The notes under the pieces: model-generated | The model's database searches: none | Told to the model about the DNA's origin: nothing | What the model saw: the letters and a program-made list of their open reading frames with translations, nothing else | Translations under genes and position numbers: made by a program | DNA from: JAGWBD01 sp965220615 | GTDB lineage: Bacteria > Chloroflexota > Anaerolineae > Aggregatilineales > Phototrophicaceae | Direction: 5' to 3' | Length of the DNA stretch: 64,000 nucleotides | Assembly (NCBI GenBank): GCA_965220615.1 | Contig: CBDCQL010000002.1 | Location: 1,426,001 to 1,490,000, forward strand | Shown here: positions 57,749 through 64,000 of the stretch, one piece after another | Numbering within the stretch: the first letter of the stretch is position 1 | How the letters are laid out: every line of letters starts with the position of its first letter

Positions 57749-59728
57749 TCAGACGCCGTGCATTTCCGGATAGTCCGCCAGGATCATGTCGTCCGGGTTT
57801 GCGCCGAGAATCTCCAGCATGTCAGCGATGCGCGCCGCCTTGACCTTGGCATCTTCCGCCGACCAGGTGCGGCTCTTCAGTTCCAGATAGGTCTGTTCGC
57901 CCGGCGGGTCGGTGAAGCGGTCCACGTTGATGTAAAACAGCACGCCCTGGTAGTGAATGTGCCAGCGGCGACGGTCTTTTTCGAGCGCCCGTTCGGCGGA
58001 AGGCCGGAAGTATTCACGGTAAAAACGCAGGGGGCGGTCCGCCCGCGCGTAAAAGCGGGAATGCGACAATCGAACGGCCGTGCCGTAACTGTCGATCTTG
58101 TTGAGCCGCATCAGGGTCAGCCGGCTGCGCGTGGAGATGACCTGCCCGTCAGCGTCCAGTTCATCGTCCTCCCGATAGCGCAGCCGCCCGTCGGACTCGT
58201 CCTCAAAGCTGAACCAGGTGTCATACTGGCGGTAGTGCACCTCTTTCAGCACCTCGACGTCCTCGTAGCCCAGCAATTGCGCCAGCGCGGACTCGTCCTG
58301 CAACACCAGCTTGGCCTGCACTTCGAAGCTCTCGCCGCGTTCCATGCCCTGGGTCACCGTAAGCAGCTTGGACAGCACGTCACCCGTGTTCGCCCGCAGA
58401 AAGTCGTCGACCCGGGACGCCAGGGCCTGCGCCTGTTCGTGCAACTCCTCCTCACCCAAAGTCAGCAGCTCCCGGTCGCGCATCAGCCAGCGGCCGTGAC
58501 ATATGACGTGGGCCACGTCCGTACTCTTGGCGGCATAGACGATTTGCGAATACACGGCGTCCTCGCTGCGGCTGAATTGAGGCATGTTGTGCGATTGCCG
58601 CGCGTCCATGACGACCAGGTCGGCCAGTTTGCCAGGCTCCAGGCTGCCGACCTGGTCCCCAAGAAAGAGCGCCTCGGCGCCCTGGCGGGTTGCCATCAAC
58701 AGAGCCTGGCGGGCCGGCAGCGTGGTCGGGTCATTGGCGGCCGTCTTGGCCAGAATGGCGGCCAGGCGCACTTCCTCCAGCATGTCGAGATCGTTGTTGC
58801 TGGCCGGCCCGTCCGTGCCGATGCCCACTGCGATCCCGGTATCAAGCATGGCGCTGACGGGCGCGATGCCGCTGGCCAGCTTCAGATTGCTGGTGGGACA
58901 ATGTGCGATGCTGCAGTCATGCGCCTTCAGCACCCGCATTTCGCCGGGGTCGATGTGCACGCAATGGGCCGCCAGCACCTTCGCCTGCAACAGGCCGGCG
59001 TCCGCCACCTGCTCCACGACGCGGCGGCCATGTTGTTTCAGACTGTCCTCCAGTTCCTGGCGGGTTTCGGCGATGTGGATCAGCAGCGGCGCATCGTATT
59101 CCAGCGCAAGGGCCGTACACTGTTCCAGCAGTTCCCGCGTACTGGAATAAGGCGCGTGCGGCGCCACGGCCGGCGTGATTCGTTCATGTCCCTGCCAGTC
59201 TTCGATGAAGCGCCTGGCGCGCGCCAGGCTGATTTCGTAACTCTCCGCGTCCGGCGTGGGGAAACGCAGGACACTCTGCCCGAGCACGGCGCGCATGCCG
59301 GCTTCTGCCGTGACCTCGGCGATGACCTCCTCGAAATAGTACATGTCGGCAAAGGTCGTGATGCCGCTACGGATTTGCTCGGCGCAGGCAAGCTTCGTTC
59401 CCAGGCGGCAAAAGTCCGGGTTGACGAATTCGCGCTCCGTCGGCATGACGTAGCCCATCAGCCAAACGTCAAGACGCAGGTCATCCGCCAGGCCCCGCAG
59501 CAGGGTCATGGGGACGTGCGTGTGCGCGTTCACCAGGCCCGGCAAAATGTACCGATCGCTGCAATCCAGGACCTCGTCGGCCTGACAGCTGTCCAGCAGG
59601 ACTTCGCGCGGCGCCACGGCCACGATGTGCTTGCCGCGAATGGCGACGGCCCCGTCCTGATATATCGAGAAGGTATCGTCCATGGTGACGACGGTGCCGC
59701 CGGACAAGATCAAGTCTACCCGCTCCAT
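57749..59728 (-). CDS. Amidohydrolase (MTA/SAH deaminase-like) fused to a CYTH domain
   Basis: A 659-aa two-domain protein. Residues 1-430 are an MtaD/SsnA-type amidohydrolase: metal His69 and His71 in NAHTHVP, His218 and Glu221 in LLIHIAE, His255 in AAHCVH and Asp306 in GIGTDGPAS. The family deaminates 5'-methylthioadenosine, S-adenosylhomocysteine or guanine-like substrates. Residues ~465-659 look like a CYTH (triphosphate tunnel) domain: the first strand FEVQAKL is a variant of ExExK (E469, Q471, K473), then YDTWFSFEDESDGRLRYRED and YLELKSRTWSAEDAKVKA. Start: ATG 59728 with GAGGA upstream; a longer frame to 59845 is unlikely. The fusion links adenosine and triphosphate chemistry; the actual substrate is unknown. 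Confidence 0.8.
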   Translation of the reverse strand: MERVDLILSGGTVVTMDDTFSIYQDGAVAIRGKHIVAVAPREVLLDSCQADEVLDCSDRYILPGLVNAHTHVPMTLLRGLADDLRLDVWLMGYVMPTEREFVNPDFCRLGTKLACAEQIRSGITTFADMYYFEEVIAEVTAEAGMRAVLGQSVLRFPTPDAESYEISLARARRFIEDWQGHERITPAVAPHAPYSSTRELLEQCTALALEYDAPLLIHIAETRQELEDSLKQHGRRVVEQVADAGLLQAKVLAAHCVHIDPGEMRVLKAHDCSIAHCPTSNLKLASGIAPVSAMLDTGIAVGIGTDGPASNNDLDMLEEVRLAAILAKTAANDPTTLPARQALLMATRQGAEALFLGDQVGSLEPGKLADLVVMDARQSHNMPQFSRSEDAVYSQIVYAAKSTDVAHVICHGRWLMRDRELLTLGEEELHEQAQALASRVDDFLRANTGDVLSKLLTVTQGMERGESFEVQAKLVLQDESALAQLLGYEDVEVLKEVHYRQYDTWFSFEDESDGRLRYREDDELDADGQVISTRSRLTLMRLNKIDSYGTAVRLSHSRFYARADRPLRFYREYFRPSAERALEKDRRRWHIHYQGVLFYINVDRFTDPPGEQTYLELKSRTWSAEDAKVKAARIADMLEILGANPDDMILADYPEMHGV

Positions 59729-59761
59729 TGAATTGTCCTCGCAGTCGCCAGGATTTGCGTA

Positions 59762-59790
59762 ATTATAGTGGCGCTGTAGACTCCTGTATA
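59762..59790 (-). promoter_or_regulatory. Promoter of the amidohydrolase-CYTH gene
   Basis: On the minus strand: -35 TATACA (59785-59790), 17-base spacer, perfect -10 TATAAT (59762-59767). A start about 7 bases downstream gives a ~28-base leader containing GAGGA before ATG 59728. The EEP-like gene diverges from the same 84-base gap. Confidence 0.5.
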
Positions 59791-59812
59791 TCACTTGCGG
59801 CCGGGGGCAGGG

Positions 59813-61789
59813 ATGTCGCGCAGGGTCCTGGAAACATTGTTGCACACCGTCGAAATGGCGCTGGTCGGCCTTTTCTTCGTTCAGGCCCTGCGACGTCTCC
59901 CTGGATTGCTACTCAACAGGGGCGTACTGACTGACGTTCCCGGCGGAACGGGCCTGACGGGCGTGGAAGTCCTGTGTCTGCTGCTCATGCTCCTGCTTCC
60001 CTTGCTGGCCCGGACGCGCAGTCGCAGCCGTCTTGCGCTGCCCGTCTGCGTCGTTTTCGTGGCTGTTGCGCGGGCCATTCCGGCCGTGGCGCCCGAAGTG
60101 TCGGGGGTGATCGTCAGTGCCGCCGTTATCGGCGGCGGACTTGCCTGCATCGTATTGCTCCTGCAGCGACGGGTCATGCATTTTCCGCAGATGATTCTGA
60201 CGGGTTTGGCAGCGGACCAGATCGTGCGGGCGGCGGGCAATACGCTGGATATATCCTGGACCGCCGCCTGGAATGGCCCCCAACTCCTGCTGTCAGCGCT
60301 GGCGATCGCGGCGACCGTCCTGCTTGCCCGTCGTTTTCAGGAAGCAATTCTGGCGGAAGTCACGGCGCAGCAGGGTCTGGTAACGGCCCAGGGCGCAGCG
60401 GGCATTGGCGCCCTGCTTTTTCTGCAGCTGACCCTCCTGTCGCTGCCAAATGGCATCGCGGCACGTAGCGCTGCGCCGCTACAGTTGCTCACCCCTGCCC
60501 TGGTGGGCGCAACGCTCCTGCCCCTGTTATCACCAATCCGAAATCTGGGGCGCGTTTTGCTGCAGGCGTTTTACGGTGGTCTGCGGGGCTGGTTGTGGAT
60601 GGCGCTGACCGCGCTGCTGCTGATCATCGGACTGCGCCTGGATGGAATCGCTGCAAGCGCGACGCTGGTCTTGTTGCAGTTCGCCATCAGTTTGACGTGG
60701 TGGTGGCTGCCGCGCCCGTTGGAAGAAGGCGATCGCGACAACAACGGCATTGCGCTGGCAGGCGCCCTGCTGGTCACTGCCCTGTTGCTCGCCATTGATT
60801 TCTTCACCGTTGCCTCGCCGCTGAATGCCCCTCTCTTCGCCCCGAATGGCGAAAACCTCGACCTGGCGCAACGCATGCTGCTCGGTATCCGCGGTCTGGG
60901 TTGGGCCATCCTCTTGCTGGCCCTGATTCTGACGGCCCTGCCAATGACACGCTCCCGTCTCCGCAGCGCCTGGGCACGTGAATCCGCCGACGTCGGCCTG
61001 GTCCCCTTCCTGCTGATGATTGTCGCGATCCTCGCCGGCATTGCCTTGACGCGGCCCCAACCCGCATTGGAACCCCTGGGCGGGACGACCGTCCGCATCG
61101 CCTCCTGGAATCTGGAGGCGGGTGCGACCACGTCTGAAGAAGAGTCGCTGGAGGATGTTGCCCAAACCATCGCTGCCAGTGGCGCCGATTTCGTCCTGTT
61201 GCAAAATGTCGACGCAGGTCGCAGCGCCAGCTACTGGGTCGACCAGGCCTGGTGGCTGGCCCGGCGGCTGGGTATGCAACATGGCTGGTTCCCGACGGCG
61301 GACGGCGCCAACGGGCTGGCCGTGCTGGCCCGCACCGGCCTGTTGGAGGCCGGTGGCCGGTTGGCGGTTGGCGATGGTCAGCAAGGCGGGCTGCAGCGAG
61401 CCGTCATGAATCTCGCCGGCCAACGCCTGACCCTCTACAGCTACTGGCCCGGTCAGACTCCACGTAGCCTGGAAATCCAGCTTGGCGCCATGAATTCGCT
61501 GATTGGGTCGCTGCACACGCAAGAGGAGCCGGCTTTGTTGGTGCTGGCGGCTTCCTTCGATGGCGTTCCCGATGACGCCCTGCTCCTTCCCCTGCGCGCT
61601 GCAAACTTCCTGGACCCTTTCGCCAGACACGGCAATGAACTCTCCTGGACTTTCATGGAGGACGGGGAGAAGTTTCGTTCTGACTATCTCTGGTTCAGGG
61701 CACCACTTGGCGACAACGGAACGGCCACCCTGGATGCACCAGGCTACGGACATCGCCTGGTGATGGTCGAGCTCTCACTCGCTGCCTGA
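59813..61789 (+). CDS. Polytopic membrane protein with degenerate endonuclease/exonuclease/phosphatase domain
   Basis: A 658-aa protein: about ten hydrophobic segments over residues ~10-425, then a C-terminal EEP (DNase I-like) fold starting at VRIASWNLEAG. The first motif keeps Asn in SWNLE, but the Glu of the LQE motif is Asn (FVLLQNVDAG), the GDFN-like motif reads AASFDGVP, and the final SDH is YGHRLV. Thus three metal or catalytic acids appear lost, which suggests a non-catalytic or altered domain facing the outside or inside of the membrane. Start ATG 59813 is preceded by a G-rich stretch. It overlaps rnc by 15 bases at the end. Confidence 0.78.
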   Translation: MSRRVLETLLHTVEMALVGLFFVQALRRLPGLLLNRGVLTDVPGGTGLTGVEVLCLLLMLLLPLLARTRSRSRLALPVCVVFVAVARAIPAVAPEVSGVIVSAAVIGGGLACIVLLLQRRVMHFPQMILTGLAADQIVRAAGNTLDISWTAAWNGPQLLLSALAIAATVLLARRFQEAILAEVTAQQGLVTAQGAAGIGALLFLQLTLLSLPNGIAARSAAPLQLLTPALVGATLLPLLSPIRNLGRVLLQAFYGGLRGWLWMALTALLLIIGLRLDGIAASATLVLLQFAISLTWWWLPRPLEEGDRDNNGIALAGALLVTALLLAIDFFTVASPLNAPLFAPNGENLDLAQRMLLGIRGLGWAILLLALILTALPMTRSRLRSAWARESADVGLVPFLLMIVAILAGIALTRPQPALEPLGGTTVRIASWNLEAGATTSEEESLEDVAQTIAASGADFVLLQNVDAGRSASYWVDQAWWLARRLGMQHGWFPTADGANGLAVLARTGLLEAGGRLAVGDGQQGGLQRAVMNLAGQRLTLYSYWPGQTPRSLEIQLGAMNSLIGSLHTQEEPALLVLAASFDGVPDDALLLPLRAANFLDPFARHGNELSWTFMEDGEKFRSDYLWFRAPLGDNGTATLDAPGYGHRLVMVELSLAA

Positions 61790-62494
61790 TTCCGGCAAAC
61801 GACCCTCGCGACGCAACAACTGAAGGGCCTCCCGCGCGGCGGCCTGGGCAGCGGCCTGCTTGCTGTTTCCATGTCCCGTGCCCAGTTCTTCGCCCAGAAT
61901 ACGCACGGCGACCGTGAATTGCTTCAGGTGGTCCGGCCCGCTCTCCGACAGGGTCTCATAGACCGGCGTTGCGAGCAGCGCAGCCTGACTCATTTCCTGT
62001 AATCGGCTGCGCGCATCCAGCAGATCTGCTTCCAGCAATTCATCGAAAAGCGGGCCGAGCGTGGCCGCGACAAAGTCCTCGGCAGCGCCCTGGCCTCTGT
62101 CGATGAAAATCGCGCCCAGCAAGGCTTCATACGCATCGCCAAGGATGCTGCGTCGCTGGCGACCGCCATTTTGCTCCTCGCCCCGACCCAGGCGCAGCAG
62201 GGCGCCAAGCTCCAGGTCAGTGGCAAGGTCCGCCAGGGTTTCGCTGCGCACCAGCGCAGAACGCAAGCGGGTCAACTCGCCTTCCGGCATGTCAGGAAAG
62301 CGTTCGTACAGCATGCGCGTGACGGCGAAGGCCAACACGGCGTCGCCGAGAAATTCCAGACGCTCGTAGTTTCCTGCCAGCGTGGCCGTCCCGCCCTGTT
62401 CATGAGGCCAGGAGCGGTGGGTCAGTGCCTGACGCAGCAAGTCTTCGTCCCTGAAGCGCATCCCTAGCCGTCGCTGGAAACCCGCGAGGTCCAT
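61775..62494 (-). CDS. rnc: Ribonuclease III
   Basis: A 239-aa double-strand RNA endonuclease for rRNA and mRNA processing. The signature NYERLEFLGDAVL holds catalytic Glu44 and Asp51 and the second acidic pair is in LGDAYEALLGAIF (Asp120, Glu123). A C-terminal dsRNA-binding domain follows at about residues 162-233, with HGNSKQAAAQAAAREAL at its last helix. It lies 6 bases downstream of fabF, the common fabF-rnc order of bacterial lipid and RNA processing operons. Its end overlaps the convergent EEP-like gene. Confidence 0.95.
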   Translation of the reverse strand: MDLAGFQRRLGMRFRDEDLLRQALTHRSWPHEQGGTATLAGNYERLEFLGDAVLAFAVTRMLYERFPDMPEGELTRLRSALVRSETLADLATDLELGALLRLGRGEEQNGGRQRRSILGDAYEALLGAIFIDRGQGAAEDFVAATLGPLFDELLEADLLDARSRLQEMSQAALLATPVYETLSESGPDHLKQFTVAVRILGEELGTGHGNSKQAAAQAAAREALQLLRREGRLPESGSE

Positions 62495-62500
62495 GCCGCC

Positions 62501-63736
62501 CTAAATCCGGCTGAATATCAGCGACGCGTTGTGCCCACCAAAGCCGAATGCATTGCTCATCACCCGGGTCAGGGACAATTCACGGGTCTCGTTGGGGACG
62601 TAATCCAGGTCGCATTCCGGGTCAGGCTCGTCCAGATTGATGGTCGGGGGCGCCAGTTGATCGCGCAGGGCAAGAATGGAGAAAACTGCTTCAAATGCCG
62701 CGGTCGCGCCCATCGCATGTCCGGTCATGCTTTTGGTTGAACTGACCGGGATGTCCCGGGCGGCGGCGCCCAGCGCCCGTTTCAGGGCCTTCGTCTCCAT
62801 GACGTCATTGAGTTGGGTCGCCGTGCCATGGGCGTTAATGTAATCAATGTCATCGGCGCCAAGGCCGGCATCCTGCAATGCCCTGGCGATCGCCGCCGCC
62901 GCGCCCCGTCCTTCAGGGTCCGGCGCCGTGCTGTGGAAGGCATCCGACGTGGAACCATAGCCCGCAAGTTCCGCCAGGACTGGTGCATCCCGCTTCCGTG
63001 CGACGTCGAGCGCTTCCAGAACGAGCACGCCGGCGCCTTCGCCGAAGACCAGTCCCGTACGATTGCGGTCGAAGGGACGGGAGGCGCGGGAGGGGTCGCG
63101 GTCCTCGCGCGAGCAGGCGCCGACGCGATCAAAGGCGCCGACGCCAATCGGAATGATCGGAGCATCGCTACAACCGGCCAGGGCCTGGTCGATGCGTCCG
63201 GCACGTATGAGCTCACAGGCCCGTCCGATGCAGTCAGCACCGGTGGCACAGGCTGAAATCAGGGCGCCGCTCGGACCCGACGCGCCTGTCTCGATACTGA
63301 TCAGGCCGCTGGCGCCGTTGACCATCAACATGGGGATGCCAAAGGGCGTAATGCGCCGCGGGTCACCGGTGTCAAACAACAGTTCCGCCTGATTGTAATA
63401 GCTCTCAACGCCGCCAACGGCGGACCCCACGATGACGCCTGTGCGCTCTGCGTTGCAATCGTCAATCTCAAGGCCGGAGTGCGCCAGTGCCTCTCTTGCG
63501 GCGACCAGCGCCAATTGCTGATAGCGGTCCAGCCTCCGCGCCTCGCGCGCGCTCATGTGTTGGGTCGGGTCCCAGTCCGGCACCTCGGCAGCGATCTTGA
63601 CCCGATAGGACTCCGTATCGAAGCGGGTGATGAAACCTGCGCCACTGCGACCCGAGCAAAGCGCCTCCCAACTGACATCAACGCCAAGCCCGAAAGGCGT
63701 CACAAGACCAAAACCGGTCACGACCACGCGGCGCAT
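62501..63736 (-). CDS. fabF: 3-oxoacyl-ACP synthase II
   Basis: A 411-aa condensing enzyme for fatty-acid elongation. The triad is Cys163 in SACATGADC, His303 in NAHGTATQLND and His340 in MTGHAMGATAAFEAV. The FabF start VVVTGFGLVTPFG follows the ATG at 63736, which has AAGGA 4 bases upstream; a longer frame to 63835 would run into moaE. It lies 7 bases after moaE and before rnc on the same strand. A normal-length member with no missing motif. Confidence 0.94.
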   Translation of the reverse strand: MRRVVVTGFGLVTPFGLGVDVSWEALCSGRSGAGFITRFDTESYRVKIAAEVPDWDPTQHMSAREARRLDRYQQLALVAAREALAHSGLEIDDCNAERTGVIVGSAVGGVESYYNQAELLFDTGDPRRITPFGIPMLMVNGASGLISIETGASGPSGALISACATGADCIGRACELIRAGRIDQALAGCSDAPIIPIGVGAFDRVGACSREDRDPSRASRPFDRNRTGLVFGEGAGVLVLEALDVARKRDAPVLAELAGYGSTSDAFHSTAPDPEGRGAAAAIARALQDAGLGADDIDYINAHGTATQLNDVMETKALKRALGAAARDIPVSSTKSMTGHAMGATAAFEAVFSILALRDQLAPPTINLDEPDPECDLDYVPNETRELSLTRVMSNAFGFGGHNASLIFSRI

Positions 63737-63743
63737 TGGTTCC

Positions 63744-64000
63744 TTACCCACGGTTGTCCCGGATTCCGGGCCGGTATTCGCCTTCGACCCAAACGCTCCC
63801 GCCCGGTCCAGTTTCTCTTTTCCACACAGGCACAATTTCCTTCAGTCGATCGATGCCGTAGCGCGCCGCCTCGAAACATCCCTGGTCCCGATGCGCCGAT
63901 GAACAGGCAATAAGTACAGTGTTTTGTCCGACGGCCAGTTGGCCGATGCGTTGCAGCATGGCAATGCCCTGCACCAGGGGCCAGTGCTGGCGTATTTCGG
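63744..64000 (-). CDS. moaE: Molybdopterin synthase catalytic subunit MoaE (5' partial)
   Basis: Only the C-terminal ~84 residues are in the window; the gene begins beyond the right edge. The pattern EIRQHWPLVQGIAMLQRIGQLAVG, given here in part as MLQRIGQLAVGQNTVL, then SSAHRDQGCFEAARYGIDRLKEIVPVWKRE and SVWVEGEYRP, is that of MoaE, which inserts sulfur into precursor Z to make molybdopterin. The active-site lysines are the two in DRLKEIVPVWKRE. In most MoaE the loop reads HRIG; here it is QRIG. It is followed by fabF after 7 bases. Confidence 0.85.
   Translation of the reverse strand, partial: EIRQHWPLVQGIAMLQRIGQLAVGQNTVLIACSSAHRDQGCFEAARYGIDRLKEIVPVWKRETGPGGSVWVEGEYRPGIRDNRG

Noticed and set aside
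57736..57752. Inverted repeat CTGACA/TGTCAG between miaA and the amidohydrolase-CYTH gene as a terminator
   Set aside because: The stem is only 6 bp, overlaps both stop codons and has no T-run.
57758..59731. A 657-codon plus-strand frame opposite the amidohydrolase-CYTH gene
   Set aside because: Low-complexity His/Gln/Arg-rich translation without motifs; the opposite strand has the metal-ligand residues of an amidohydrolase and a ribosome site.

Overview
The window is GC-rich, densely coded bacterial DNA, and no stretch longer than about 180 bases lacks a gene. Several traits point to a Chloroflexota bacterium, probably from a metagenome: a baseplate-J-domain protein directly upstream of ruvX with mltG close by, a mevalonate-type HMG-CoA reductase/synthase pair, a membrane pyrophosphatase, and a carbohydrate repertoire rich in Gfo/Idh/MocA and PhyH proteins. 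This assignment is inference from gene content and order; there is no rRNA or marker tree. No tRNA, rRNA, CRISPR array, transposase or prophage was seen.

Layout. (1) 1-8.5 kb is mostly housekeeping: baseplate-J protein end, ruvX, an amidase, mltG, pyrimidine-nucleoside phosphorylase, an S9 peptidase and a sugar-nucleotide epimerase. (2) 8.5-25 kb is a sugar and uronate block: divergent rhaI/rhaB, a PRTase-like gene, an arabinose operon (araB-araD-GH4-isomerase) with a COG2407-type isomerase where araA would be expected, uxaC, a sulfatase-PhyH-alcohol dehydrogenase operon, then uxaE plus a UxuB-like SDR. (3) 25-32.5 kb holds msrB, altronate dehydratase and a divergent Weimberg-type oxidative pentose cluster (SDR, FAH-fold ketodeoxypentonate dehydratase; YjhG-type dehydratase and KGSA dehydrogenase). 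(4) 32.5-36.4 kb is a heterodimeric ABC exporter with one degenerate ATP site. (5) 36.5-47.5 kb is a second, less understood carbohydrate block: AKR, a 96-aa unknown, PhyH, galactonate dehydratase, TIM-barrel isomerase, three Gfo/Idh/MocA proteins, epimerase, class V aminotransferase and glutamate formimidoyltransferase. (6) 47.5-54.2 kb holds an SPT/KBL-like enzyme, a small membrane protein, a polysaccharide deacetylase, and HMGR-HMGS-oxidoreductase-DUF35, where DUF35 is split over two overlapping frames and its zinc ribbon has no cysteines. (7) 54.2-64 kb holds hppA, yraN, miaA, an amidohydrolase-CYTH fusion, a membrane protein with a degraded EEP nuclease-like domain, rnc, fabF and the end of moaE.

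Together the carbohydrate genes would let the cell take rhamnose, arabinose, galactosides, hexuronates, galactonate and pentonates into central metabolism by both isomerase/kinase and oxidative routes. A sulfatase suggests sulfated glycans as a source. No sugar transporter or transcription factor gene was recognised in the window. The most unusual items are the amidohydrolase-CYTH fusion, the split cysteine-free DUF35 protein, the EEP-like protein lacking key catalytic residues, and the uncharacterised 36.5-45 kb carbohydrate cluster.
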